From contig CAJXKJ010000014.1 of NCBI GenBank assembly GCA_913055605.1, forward strand, positions 1 through 62,332: a DNA stretch of 62,332 nucleotides, written 5' to 3'. Numbering within the stretch: the stretch's first letter is position 1; each line of letters begins with the position of its first letter. The notes below the pieces were generated by a model that did no database searches, was not told the DNA's origin, and saw nothing but the letters and a program-made list of their open reading frames with translations. The DNA comes from an uncultured Euryhalocaulis sp. Its GTDB lineage: Bacteria; Pseudomonadota; Alphaproteobacteria; Caulobacterales; Maricaulaceae. The translations under genes and the position numbers were made by a program. This document shows positions 16,853 through 25,060 of the stretch, piece by piece.

Positions 16853-17404
16853 CTATCCCCCGAACGGCTCGTTGCGGAACGCCGCGGCCGCCGTCAGCAG
16901 GCGCCGGTTGCCCGACATGTTCGAAAAACCCGCGCCCAGAAGCGGGGTGACCACCGGCCATTCATAGAAGACGCGTACCAGAACGATTTCCCGCTCGCCG
17001 CCCGGCTGGAAGCCGAATCCGGAATCGTCCAGCTCGCCGTCGTCGTCGATCGGCTGGGACGCGTTCATCAGGCCGAAATTGGCGTAGGTGCGAACATCGA
17101 CCGTCAGATTGTTGCAGTCGATCAGCACCGTCGCGCGGTCGCAGATCGCCTGTTTGAACTGCGCCTCGCCGCCGTTTCCGGCCTGGAAATTGCCGGTGCG
17201 GATGTCGCGCGCGGCCTCGGTCGTCGCGTTCTCCAGCAGCGTGCTGGCGAAGAAGACCAGCGCCACTTCCAGCACCGCGAACATCATGAAGAAGAAGGGC
17301 GCGGCGATCAGCGCGAACTCCACCGCCGCGAGCCCCTTGGCGTCGCGTCCGAATGCGCGGCACACGCAAAGGGCGCGCCGCCAGCGACCGGTCCGATTTG
17401 TCAT
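16853..17404 (-). CDS. TadE-like minor pilin of the Flp pilus system
   Basis: 183 residues. A cytoplasmic Arg-rich tail with two cysteines (~25 residues) precedes GLAAVEFALIAAPFFFMMF, the TadE-type transmembrane helix. The following segment (ATTEAARDIRTGNFQ) is well conserved in TadE/TadF proteins, and two later cysteines (in ICDRA and IDCNN) could form a disulfide. It probably works with the neighbouring TadE protein as a minor pseudopilin. It is the first gene of the pair and starts 43 nt from a perfect TTAA-N7-TTAA site. Confidence 0.85.
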   Translation of the reverse strand: MTNRTGRWRRALCVCRAFGRDAKGLAAVEFALIAAPFFFMMFAVLEVALVFFASTLLENATTEAARDIRTGNFQAGNGGEAQFKQAICDRATVLIDCNNLTVDVRTYANFGLMNASQPIDDDGELDDSGFGFQPGGEREIVLVRVFYEWPVVTPLLGAGFSNMSGNRRLLTAAAAFRNEPFGG

Positions 17405-17446
17405 TGTCCCGTTTCTCCCGAGATGCGGGACATTATCGGCGCGCGC

Positions 17447-17461
17447 TTAAAGTCCGTTTAA
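17447..17461. promoter_or_regulatory. Perfect CtrA-type binding site (TTAA-N7-TTAA)
   Basis: TTAAAGTCCGTTTAA matches the full CtrA consensus of Caulobacter and relatives, with both half-sites intact. It is 43 bp upstream of the TadE-type gene that starts at 17404, a sensible place for a CtrA-controlled promoter. A second weaker element, TTAAGGACCGTTAG, lies about 10 bp further (17472-17485) with 6-bp spacing. In a genome this GC-rich, chance occurrence of the full 15-mer is low. Confidence 0.75.
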
Positions 17462-17492
17462 GCAGGGTGGTTAAGGACCGTTAGTCCGAATC

Positions 17493-17972
17493 CTATTCGC
17501 CGGCCTCGGCGTGGGAGGCCGCCAGCTTGGACGCGCGCTGGTCCGTCAGCGTCTGATAGGCGTCCGAGGAATCCCCGATCATCGGCTGGCTGGTGCAGGC
17601 GCCGCCGCCGGCGCAGGCATAGGAATGTCGCTCCGAACCCCGGTGCAGGGAGACCAGCGCCGTCTGCGGCGCCTCGGCCTCGGTGACCACCAGATCGGCC
17701 GAATAGATGGTGCGGCCCTCGGCGTCGAGCGCGATCAGATTGGTCAGCCCATAGGATTTGCCGGTGATGACCAGCGTCTGGCGGTCCAGGATGCCGGCGT
17801 CCGCGATCAGCGGGTTGCCGACGATCACGTTCGCGGCCTGTCCGGCCAGGCTCAGCGTGCGCGCCTTGTCCATCTCGACGGAGATCTGGTCGGCCTGCGC
17901 CGTCCCGCCCAGCGCCCACATCGCGGCGCCCATGGCTGCGGAAACCAGAGCGGATTCAATTTGTTTGCGCAT
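17493..17972 (-). CDS. Exported stand-alone pilus/secretin N-terminal domain protein
   Basis: 159 residues with a signal peptide (cleavage near GTAQA). Residues ~28-105 resemble the N-terminal domain of CpaC/RcpA-type secretins: a segment ending NVIVGNPLIADAGILD, then TLVITGKSYGLTNLIALDAEGRTIYSADLVV. There is no secretin barrel. The C-terminal ~50 residues hold two cysteines (CAGGGAC) and are not conserved to my eye. It probably interacts with the Tad secretin or its peptidoglycan surroundings. The ATG at 17972 is chosen over one 33 nt upstream because the signal peptide begins here. It diverges from the pilin gene. Confidence 0.75.
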   Translation of the reverse strand: MRKQIESALVSAAMGAAMWALGGTAQADQISVEMDKARTLSLAGQAANVIVGNPLIADAGILDRQTLVITGKSYGLTNLIALDAEGRTIYSADLVVTEAEAPQTALVSLHRGSERHSYACAGGGACTSQPMIGDSSDAYQTLTDQRASKLAASHAEAGE

Positions 17973-18130
17973 GTCGGTCTCTCTGCCGGCGCCCGGCGGG
18001 CGCATTCGTTTCCCGACACTATTCAGGGGTGCGTGAAAGATTCCCTAAACCGGGCTGACGGCGCCCCTCCGAAGCGCATCTCCATGGTGAAAAATCCGCT
18101 AACCGGCAGGGCTTGCGGCTCCAATATGGA

Positions 18131-18145
18131 TTAACTGGGACGAAA
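18131..18145 (+). promoter_or_regulatory. CtrA-like half-site upstream of the pilin gene
   Basis: TTAACTGGGACGAAA has one perfect TTAA half-site, correct 7-bp spacing and a 2-of-4 second half. It lies about 100 bp before the pilin start. In Caulobacter the pilA promoter is CtrA-dependent, which makes this position reasonable, but the match is incomplete. Confidence 0.35.
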
Positions 18146-18232
18146 CAGGGCGTCGCTATTGTGCGCGCATTCCGGCGCCTCTTTGAGCGCGCAGGACACG
18201 TGTTGCTAGCTGCACCTACGGGAGAAAAATCA

Positions 18233-18457
18233 ATGTCGAAGTTTCTGACGCGTTTCGCAAAGGACGAGTCCGGCGCGACCGCTATCGAATACGGTCTGAT
18301 CGCGGCGCTGATCGCGGTCGTGATCATCACGGCGGTCACCACGCTGGGCACCAACGCCTCCACCACGTTCTCGACTGTCGCGAGCAGCATGGGCGGTTCC
18401 ACGTCCAGCTCCTCCACCAGCTCCACGAGCTCGGGCGGCACGACGTCCGGCGGCTAA
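18233..18457 (+). CDS. pilA: Flp family type IVb major pilin
   Basis: 74 residues. A short leader (FLTRFAKDESG) precedes the processing site, and the mature helix starts ATAIEYGLIAALIAVVIITAV; Gly(-1) with Glu and Tyr at +5 and +6 is the Flp signature cleaved by the CpaA/TadV peptidase. The C-terminus is an unusual Ser/Thr/Gly-only tail (~25 residues), a possible glycosylation region. GGGAG provides the ribosome binding site. A strong terminator follows, so the pilin is probably made in excess over the rest of the cluster. It is the structural subunit of the Tad pilus. Confidence 0.93.
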   Translation: MSKFLTRFAKDESGATAIEYGLIAALIAVVIITAVTTLGTNASTTFSTVASSMGGSTSSSSTSSTSSGGTTSGG

Positions 18458-18487
18458 TCGCCAGCCAGTCGACGTGATGTGAACAAG

Positions 18488-18517
18488 CCGCCCCCGCATC
18501 CGCGGGGGCGGTTTTTC
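18488..18517 (+). terminator. Rho-independent terminator after the pilin gene
   Basis: A perfect 10-bp GC stem (CCGCCCCCGC with GCGGGGGCGG), a 4-nt ATCC loop and a run of five T. It lies 30 nt after the pilin stop and separates the highly expressed pilin from cpaA. Confidence 0.9.
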
Positions 18518-18601
18518 ATTGTCCGCCTCTGAATTCTGAACACCGATCTTTAACGGCGCGCCGCGATGGTGCGCTGTCTGTCCGCCGCCACCGGAGCCGT
18601 C

Positions 18602-19111
18602 ATGGCCGCGCTTGTCCTGATCGCCGCGTTCGCCCTCCTGATGCTGGCCGGCGCGGTGAAAGACATTCAATCCTTCACCATTCCGAACTGGATCTGCATC
18701 GCCGCCGCGGCGCTGTTCGTCCCGGCCGCCGCCATTGCGGGTCTGGGCTGGGCCGGGTTCGCCGCGCATCTGGCGGTCGGGTTCGCGGTGCTGCTGCTGG
18801 GCATGGGCCTGTTCGCGATGCGCTGGCTGGGCGGCGGCGACGCCAAGCTGCTGGCGGCGGCCGCGCTCTGGGCTGGCTGGCCGGACGTCTTGATGTTCCT
18901 GGCCTATGTCGCGGCGCTCGGCGGGGTGTTCACCCTTCTTCTGATGGCGGCGCGGCGCGCCTTCGGCCCGGCGGCCCAGCACGCCGGTCTGTCCTTGCCC
19001 ATCCTGGAGCGTGCGCGGGAAATTCCCTACGGCGTGGCCATCGCGGGGGCGGCGCTGATCTTCCTGCCCCGCGCCGATATCGGCGCCGCGCTGATCTCAG
19101 CGGCGGCCTGA
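18602..19111 (+). CDS. cpaA: Prepilin peptidase, CpaA/TadV type (A24)
   Basis: 169 residues, almost entirely hydrophobic with about five to six membrane helices. The two catalytic aspartates of the A24 peptidase family are visible: Asp in KDIQSFTIPN and Asp in GGGDAKLLA. It cleaves the Flp prepilin and the TadE-type pseudopilins at the inner membrane. A start at 18602 is preferred to the in-frame ATG at 18566, because CGGAG lies 6 nt before it while the upstream ATG has no ribosome binding site. It sits between the pilin terminator and a CtrA-like site before cpaB. Confidence 0.9.
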   Translation: MAALVLIAAFALLMLAGAVKDIQSFTIPNWICIAAAALFVPAAAIAGLGWAGFAAHLAVGFAVLLLGMGLFAMRWLGGGDAKLLAAAALWAGWPDVLMFLAYVAALGGVFTLLLMAARRAFGPAAQHAGLSLPILERAREIPYGVAIAGAALIFLPRADIGAALISAAA

Positions 19112-19115
19112 CCGA

Positions 19116-19130
19116 TTAACCATGCCTTGA
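19116..19130 (+). promoter_or_regulatory. Probable CtrA-type site upstream of cpaB
   Basis: TTAACCATGCCTTGA has a perfect first half-site within TTAACCAT, 7-bp spacing, and a 3-of-4 second half (TTGA). It is in the 80-bp gap between cpaA and cpaB and could drive the operon from cpaB onward. Confidence 0.55.
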
Positions 19131-19191
19131 CAAGTTTCGGGTGATTTTGGGGGCGACGGTTACGTGACCGGCTGACACGAGGATCCCCCCT

Positions 19192-20019
19192 ATGGGCCCG
19201 GCGCGCATAGCGGTACTGGCAATTGCATTGATCGCGGCGGTCGCCGCGGCGTTCGTCATGCGCGCGGTAATGAGCGCCAGCGCGCCCGAAACCTCCATCG
19301 TCGCCGAGGTGCGGGAGGAGACGCCGATGGCGTCCGTCCTGACCGCCGCGCGCGACCTGGTCGTGGGCGACCGTCTGGCGCCGGAGGATCTGGTCTGGGC
19401 CGAATGGCCGCTGACCGCCGTCGGCCCGTCCTTCATTATTCAGGACAATAATTCCGGCGCGATCGACGATTACGCCAATTCCGTCGTGCGCACCCCGATG
19501 AGCAGCGGCGAGCCGATCCTGCCCAGCAAGGTCGTGCGCACCGGCGAGGCCGGCTTCATGGCCGCGGTCCTGACGCCCGGCATGCGCGCCGTGGCGATCC
19601 CGATCTCGGTGGAGAGCGGCGCCGGCGGCTTCATCCTGCCGAACGACCGCGTCGACGTCCTGCTGACGCGCGAGTCCATGGGCCCCGACGGCCCCGGCTA
19701 TTCCAGCGACACCATCCTGACCAATGTGCGCGTCCTGGCCATCGACCAGACGATCAAGGAGGAGGAGGGCGACCAGGTCGTGGTCGGCTCCACCGCCACG
19801 CTGGAGCTGGCGCCCGGCGAGGCCGAAATGGTCGCCCAGGCCAACGCCATGGGCCGCGTTTCCCTGGCGCTGCGGGCGCTTGCAGATTCCATCGTGAACG
19901 CCGACGAGCAGCGCGCCGCGGGCCTGAAGGCGCCGCCGGTGCAGGCCAGCGTGCAGGTCTATCGCTATGGCGGCGTCAGCCATGTCGCGGTCCAGGAAAC
20001 GCAGGAGCGCGCCCGGTGA
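19192..20019 (+). CDS. cpaB: Flp pilus assembly protein CpaB (RcpC)
   Basis: 275 residues. An N-terminal membrane anchor (~4-25) is followed by an SAF-type domain (~45-105; TAARDLVVGDRLAPEDLVW) and an RcpC domain (GMRAVAIPISVESGAGGFILPNDRVDVLLT). CpaB is periplasmic and supports the CpaC secretin. ATG at 19192 follows an ACGAGGA ribosome binding site. Its stop overlaps the GTG start of cpaC by 3 nt, so the two are translationally coupled. Confidence 0.93.
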   Translation: MGPARIAVLAIALIAAVAAAFVMRAVMSASAPETSIVAEVREETPMASVLTAARDLVVGDRLAPEDLVWAEWPLTAVGPSFIIQDNNSGAIDDYANSVVRTPMSSGEPILPSKVVRTGEAGFMAAVLTPGMRAVAIPISVESGAGGFILPNDRVDVLLTRESMGPDGPGYSSDTILTNVRVLAIDQTIKEEEGDQVVVGSTATLELAPGEAEMVAQANAMGRVSLALRALADSIVNADEQRAAGLKAPPVQASVQVYRYGGVSHVAVQETQERAR

Positions 20020-21509
20020 GGACACGTCTGCTTTCCCTCATCGCGGCGCTTGCTTTGGTCCCGGCCTTCGCCGGCCAAGCCCAGCAGCGGGACGTCCAGA
20101 TCATCACGCCGGGCGCCGGCGCGGCGGTCCAGCATGTCGACCTGCCGCTGAACAAGTCCGCCATCATCAATCTGCCGACCAATGCGCGCGACGTGCTGGT
20201 CGCCAAACCGGACATCGTGGACGCGGTGATCCGCACCCCGCGCCAGGCCTATCTGCTCGGCCGGGCCAGCGGCGACACCAGCGTCTATTTCCTGGACGCC
20301 GCCGGGAACCAGATTCTCGACCTCGAAATCCGGGTGGACCGCGACACCAGCGGCCTGCGCGGCATGCTGGAGCGCTATGTCCCCGACGCCGTGATCGGCG
20401 TGGACGCCGTGGGCGAGGACATCGTGCTGACCGGCGCGGTGCCGTCCTCGCTGGACGCCGATCGCGCCCGTCGCATCGCCGAGCGCTGGGTGGAGGAGCC
20501 GGAAAACGTGCTGTCCCTGCTGTCGGTCGACGGCGTGGAGCAGGTGATGCTGAAAGTGCGCGTCGTGGAGATGCAGCGCTCTTTGCTGAAACAGCTGGGC
20601 GTCAACTGGAACGGCGCGGTCAATTTCGGAAATCTCGGCCCCAACGGCTTCGCCAACGCCTTCGGCTACGGCACGTCCAACGGCTTCGGCGTCAACGCCG
20701 GCGCCCAGGGCGGCCTCGCGGCCAGCCTCGCCTCCACCAATTATGTCGGCGCGCTCGACGACACGCTGCAGTCCCAGGCCGAAGCCTCGCTTCAGGCGCT
20801 GGAGCGCGCGGGCCTGGTGCGCACGCTGCAGGAGCCGAACCTGACCGCGATCTCCGGCGAGACCGCGAATTTCCTGGCCGGCGGCGAGTTTCCGGTGCCG
20901 ACCGGGCGCGATCAGGAAGGCAATATCATCGTCGAGTTCAAACAGTTCGGCGTCGGCTTGAACTTCACCCCGGTCGTCATGTCCGGCGGCCGCATCTCGC
21001 TGAAGATCGCCACCGAAGTGTCCGACCTCACCAATCAGGGCGCGCTCCAGCTCCAGGGCGGCGTGATCCGCGACCAGCAGGGCAACGTCGTCGGCACCAT
21101 TCCGGGCGTGTCCATCCCGGCGCTCAGCGTCCGCCGCGCCGAGACGACGGTGGAGCTGCCCTCCGGCGGCGCTATCGTGATCGCCGGCCTGATCGGCGAC
21201 GAGACGCGCCAGGCCATCGACGGCCTGCCGGGCGCCAAGGACATTCCGGTTCTGGGCGCGCTCTTCCGCAGCGACGATTTCCTGTCCGAACAGACCGAGC
21301 TGGTCGTGATCGCCACGCCCTATCTGGTCCAGCCCACCAGCCCGGACGCGCTGTCCACGCCCATCGACGGCCTGCGCGTCGCCGACGGGCCCGAGGCGCT
21401 GCTGCTCGGCCGTTTGAACAGCGTCTACGCCGCGCCCGGCGCCGACGCCCAGGGCCGCACCTGGCAGGGCCCCTATGGCCACATTACCGAACCGGGGAAC
21501 ACGCCATGA
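20016..21509 (+). CDS. cpaC: Outer membrane secretin CpaC (RcpA)
   Basis: 497 residues. A signal peptide (cleavage near GQAQQ) leads into a pilus N-domain (~35-110, with VLVAKPDIVDAVI), a BON-like segment (~115-170) and the secretin barrel (~180-455), which shows VMLKVRVVEMQRSLLKQLG and VPTGRDQEG. It forms the outer membrane channel for the Flp pilus. The start codon is GTG, overlapping the cpaB stop (GTGA). The stop overlaps the cpaD start (ATGA). A Gly/Asn/Phe-rich loop (~205-235) is less conserved. Confidence 0.94.
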   Translation: MRTRLLSLIAALALVPAFAGQAQQRDVQIITPGAGAAVQHVDLPLNKSAIINLPTNARDVLVAKPDIVDAVIRTPRQAYLLGRASGDTSVYFLDAAGNQILDLEIRVDRDTSGLRGMLERYVPDAVIGVDAVGEDIVLTGAVPSSLDADRARRIAERWVEEPENVLSLLSVDGVEQVMLKVRVVEMQRSLLKQLGVNWNGAVNFGNLGPNGFANAFGYGTSNGFGVNAGAQGGLAASLASTNYVGALDDTLQSQAEASLQALERAGLVRTLQEPNLTAISGETANFLAGGEFPVPTGRDQEGNIIVEFKQFGVGLNFTPVVMSGGRISLKIATEVSDLTNQGALQLQGGVIRDQQGNVVGTIPGVSIPALSVRRAETTVELPSGGAIVIAGLIGDETRQAIDGLPGAKDIPVLGALFRSDDFLSEQTELVVIATPYLVQPTSPDALSTPIDGLRVADGPEALLLGRLNSVYAAPGADAQGRTWQGPYGHITEPGNTP

Positions 21510-22156
21510 GCACGCGCGCCGCGATCTTCGCCGTCAGCCTCGCCGGCCTCGCGCTCGGCGCCTGCGGCAGCACGCCGCCGCACCCGATGTATGCGACCTC
21601 CGCCGACCTGCATAAGCCGGTCGTGACGGAGGAAGTCGCCCGTCTGGACCTGCGTCCGGGCCGCGGCGGGGTGTCGCCGGGCGATGCGCCGTCGGTCGCC
21701 GCCTTCCTGCGCGAATACCGCGATGTCGGCCACGGGCCGCTGATTGTCGCCGCCCCGTCGGGCGACGCCGCCGCCGCCATGGCCGACGATGTGCGCGCCA
21801 TCGGCGCGGAGATGAGCATCGCCCTGCCGGATATGGCGGTCGGGGTCAGCGCCGGCGGGCAGAGCTCGCCCTATAATCTCACCTTCGTGCGCTACCGGGC
21901 GCATGTGGCGGAGTGCGGCTATGAATGGCCGTCTCTGGCCCAGACCGCCCGCAGCGAGACCTTCGCGAATTTCGGCTGCGCGACGAATTCCAACATGGCC
22001 GCGATGATCGCCGACCCGGCGGACCTCGTCTGGCCGCGCGAAATGACCCCGGCGGACGCGCAACGCCGCGGCACGGTTCTGGAGCTTTACCGGGCAGGGG
22101 AGGCGACCGCCTCCGCCCGCGGCGACCAGGACTCGGCCAATGTTAGCGGGAACTGA
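21506..22156 (+). CDS. cpaD: Pilus assembly lipoprotein CpaD
   Basis: 216 residues. A lipoprotein signal peptide ends in LGAC, making Cys20 the lipidated residue. The body matches the CpaD family: YNLTFVRYRAHVAECGYEWP and FGCATNSNMAAMIADPADLVWPREMTPAD, with two conserved cysteines that probably pair. It is an outer membrane lipoprotein assisting the secretin. The ATG overlaps the cpaC stop (ATGA), which indicates coupling. The C-terminal ~35 residues are variable. Confidence 0.92.
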   Translation: MSTRAAIFAVSLAGLALGACGSTPPHPMYATSADLHKPVVTEEVARLDLRPGRGGVSPGDAPSVAAFLREYRDVGHGPLIVAAPSGDAAAAMADDVRAIGAEMSIALPDMAVGVSAGGQSSPYNLTFVRYRAHVAECGYEWPSLAQTARSETFANFGCATNSNMAAMIADPADLVWPREMTPADAQRRGTVLELYRAGEATASARGDQDSANVSGN

Positions 22157-22165
22157 CGGAACGGG

Positions 22166-23524
22166 ATGAGCGAAGCTTACTCATTCGACGCCGACGACAT
22201 CCTGGAGGCCGCGGATATCGAATCCGATATCCCGGACGGCCCCTTCGACGCCGACGATTACGCCGACGACCTGATGGGCGAGGACGCCGGTCCGCGTGCG
22301 CGGCCGAGCCGGGAACAGGACGTCGCGCCGACCGACCAGCCGGTTCCGCGGATCAGCATCCACGCCTTCTGCGAACTGGCGGAAACCGCCGATCTGGTGA
22401 CCAAGGCCGCCGGCGACCGCCGGCTGGCGCGCGCCCATGTCACGGTGGACATGGGCGGCCTGTCCGCGGCCATCGAGACCTTCCACGACACCTCCACGCC
22501 GAACCTGGTGATCGTGGAGACCGGCATGCGCGGCCAGTCGCTGTTCAAGCAGCTGGAGCATCTGGCCAGCGTCTGCGACGCCGGCACCCACGTCATCGTC
22601 ATCGGCGCGGCCAACGACATCGCCCTGTACCGGGAGCTGATGCGCCGCGGCGTCAGCGAATATCTGGTCCCGCCCATCGACCCGGTGCAGCTGATCCGCA
22701 CCATTGGCGGCATCTATCTGGATCCCGAACAGCCCTTCGCCGGCCGCACCCTCGCCTTTATCGGCGCCAAGGGCGGCGCGGGCTCCTCCACCATCGCGCA
22801 CAATATCGGCTGGTTCATTGCCGAAAACGCAGAGTGCGACACCACGATCGTGGATCTGGACCTGCCGTTCGGCACCGCCGGGCTCGACTTCAACCAGGAC
22901 CCCGTTCAGGGCATCGCCGATGCGCTGGGCCAGCCCGACCGGGTGGACGACGTGCTGCTGGACCGTCTGGTCGCCCGCTGCACCGAACGTCTCAGCCTGC
23001 TGTCGGCGCCCGGAACGCTGGACCGCGAATGGGAAATCGACACCGGCGCCTTCGAAACGGTGCTGGAAGTGGTCCGCCGGTCCGTCCCCTATGTGGTGCT
23101 GGACCTGCCGCACACCTGGTCGCGCTGGGTGCGCGAAACGCTGCTGTCGGCCGACGACGTGGTGGTCACCGCCACGCCGGAGCTGGCCTCGCTGCGCAAT
23201 GCAAAGAATCTCTTCGATCTGGTCCGCGCGCATCGTCCCAACGATCCGCCGCCGCAGATCGTCCTGAACATGGTGGGCGTTCCCAAACGCCCGGAAATCC
23301 CGGTGAAGGATTTCTGCGAGGCGCTGGGCGCGGAGCCCTGTCTGGTCCTGCCGTTCGAACCGACTTTGTTCGGCGAGGCGGCGAATAACGGCCAGATGCT
23401 GGGGGAAGTCTCGCGCGACTCCCGCTCCATTGAGGGGCTTGAGGTCCTCGCGCGCCGTCTCACCGGCAAGGACGCCCCGGTCCAGTCGAAGTCCCTGTTC
23501 AAGCGGCTGTTGAGAAAAGGCTAG
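22166..23524 (+). CDS. cpaE: Pilus assembly ATPase CpaE (MinD/ParA-like, receiver-like N-terminus)
   Basis: 452 residues. An acidic leader (~1-55) precedes a receiver-like domain (~62-185) without an obvious phosphorylation site, then a deviant Walker A MinD/ParA ATPase beginning FIGAKGGAGSSTIAHNIG (199-216). CpaE localises Tad pilus assembly, to a cell pole in Caulobacter. The long acidic leader (many Asp/Glu) is a visible feature. It starts 9 nt after cpaD and its stop is immediately followed by the cpaF ATG with no spacer. Confidence 0.93.
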   Translation: MSEAYSFDADDILEAADIESDIPDGPFDADDYADDLMGEDAGPRARPSREQDVAPTDQPVPRISIHAFCELAETADLVTKAAGDRRLARAHVTVDMGGLSAAIETFHDTSTPNLVIVETGMRGQSLFKQLEHLASVCDAGTHVIVIGAANDIALYRELMRRGVSEYLVPPIDPVQLIRTIGGIYLDPEQPFAGRTLAFIGAKGGAGSSTIAHNIGWFIAENAECDTTIVDLDLPFGTAGLDFNQDPVQGIADALGQPDRVDDVLLDRLVARCTERLSLLSAPGTLDREWEIDTGAFETVLEVVRRSVPYVVLDLPHTWSRWVRETLLSADDVVVTATPELASLRNAKNLFDLVRAHRPNDPPPQIVLNMVGVPKRPEIPVKDFCEALGAEPCLVLPFEPTLFGEAANNGQMLGEVSRDSRSIEGLEVLARRLTGKDAPVQSKSLFKRLLRKG

Positions 23525-25054
23525 ATGTTCGGCAAGCGCGCCGCTTTCCCCGACGCGCCGGCGTCCCGGACGCCGGACGCCGGCGCTGCGCCCGATTCCG
23601 GCGCGACGGCCGTGCGCCAGCCGCTGGCCAAGGAAGAAACGCGCCCCGCGCCCAAGCCCCGGCCCGACGCCGCCGCGCCCTCTGCGCAGCGCATGGCGAA
23701 GGCGACCGGCAAGGGCGACCGCCGGCAGCAGCTATCGCCGCCGCCCCAGCCGGCGCAGCGCAAGTCCGAAGCCTCCGAACGCACGGACGCCTACTACGAA
23801 GTCAAGACGACGATCTTCAACGCGCTGATCGACACGATCGACCTGGGCACGCTTGCCCAGCTCGACCAGAAGAGCGCGGCGGAGGAAATCCGCGACATCG
23901 TCACCGAGATCATCTCCATCAAGAACGTCGTGATGTCGGTGTCGGAGCAGGAACAGCTGCTCCAGGACATCTGCAACGACGTGCTGGGCTATGGCCCGCT
24001 GGAGCCGCTGCTGGCGCGCGACGACATCGCCGACGTGATGGTCAACGGCGCGCACAACGTCTTCATCGAAGTGCAGGGCAAGGTCCAGCGCACCAATGTG
24101 CGCTTCCGCGACGACGCCCAGCTGATGAATATCTGCCAGCGGATCGTCAGCCAGGTCGGCCGCCGCGTCGACGAATCCAGCCCGATCTGCGACGCGCGCC
24201 TCGCCGACGGCTCGCGCGTCAACGTCATCGCCCCGCCGCTGTCGCTGGACGGGCCGACCCTGACGATCCGGAAATTCCGCAAGGACAAGCTGAAAATGCG
24301 CGACCTTGTGGACTATGCGTCCATTTCGCCGGAGGGCGCGCGGGTGCTGGGCGTCATCGGCGCCTCGCGGTGTAACACGCTGATCTCCGGCGGTACGGGC
24401 TCCGGCAAGACGACGCTGCTGAACTGTCTGACCGCCTATATCGACCCCAATGAGCGGGTCGTGACCTGCGAAGACGCCGCCGAACTGCAGCTCCAGCAGC
24501 CGCATGTGGTGCGTCTGGAAACCCGGCCGCCCAACCTGGAAGGCCAGGGCGAGATCACGATGCGCGACCTGGTCCGCAACTGTCTGCGGATGCGTCCCGA
24601 ACGCATCATCGTGGGCGAGGTGCGGGGACCGGAATCCTTCGACCTGCTGCAGGCCATGAACACCGGCCATGACGGCTCCATGGGCACGGTCCACGCCAAC
24701 AGCCCGCGCGAGGCGCTGTCGCGTCTGGAATCCATGATCACGATGGGCGGCTTCAACCTGCCCTCGCGCACCATCCGGGAAATGATCGTCGGCTCGATCG
24801 ACATCGTGATCCAGGCCGCCCGCCTGCGCGACGGCACGCGCAAGATTACCCATGTGACCGAGGTGATCGGCCTGGAAGGCGACGTCATCATTACCCAGGA
24901 CCTCTTCGTCTACGAGATGCAGGGCGAGGACGCCCAGGGAAAGATCACCGGCAAGCACCGCTCCACCGGCATCGCGCGTCCGAAATTCTGGGACCGCGCG
25001 CGCTATTTCGGGCTGGAGCAGGAGCTCGCCCAGGCCCTGGACGAATCCGAGTAG
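23525..25054 (+). CDS. cpaF: Secretion ATPase CpaF (TadA)
   Basis: 509 residues of the PulE/VirB11 ATPase family. A disordered Pro/Ala/Lys-rich leader (~1-88) precedes the N-terminal domain and the ATPase core. Walker A is GGTGSGKTT (289-297). The Asp box [20 protein letters not shown], Walker B-like [11 protein letters not shown], and the His box [17 protein letters not shown] are all intact. It powers pilus extension, and in Tad systems also retraction. It begins at the base right after the cpaE stop. Confidence 0.96.
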   Translation: MFGKRAAFPDAPASRTPDAGAAPDSGATAVRQPLAKEETRPAPKPRPDAAAPSAQRMAKATGKGDRRQQLSPPPQPAQRKSEASERTDAYYEVKTTIFNALIDTIDLGTLAQLDQKSAAEEIRDIVTEIISIKNVVMSVSEQEQLLQDICNDVLGYGPLEPLLARDDIADVMVNGAHNVFIEVQGKVQRTNVRFRDDAQLMNICQRIVSQVGRRVDESSPICDARLADGSRVNVIAPPLSLDGPTLTIRKFRKDKLKMRDLVDYASISPEGARVLGVIGASRCNTLISGGTGSGKTTLLNCLTAYIDPNERVVTCEDAAELQLQQPHVVRLETRPPNLEGQGEITMRDLVRNCLRMRPERIIVGEVRGPESFDLLQAMNTGHDGSMGTVHANSPREALSRLESMITMGGFNLPSRTIREMIVGSIDIVIQAARLRDGTRKITHVTEVIGLEGDVIITQDLFVYEMQGEDAQGKITGKHRSTGIARPKFWDRARYFGLEQELAQALDESE

Positions 25055-25060
25055 GGCGCG

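Noticed and set aside
19967-21505. Possible N-terminal extension of cpaD through cpaC
   Set aside because: The frame is open but overlaps the secretin gene. The real start at 21506 gives a lipoprotein signal peptide and an ATGA overlap with cpaC.
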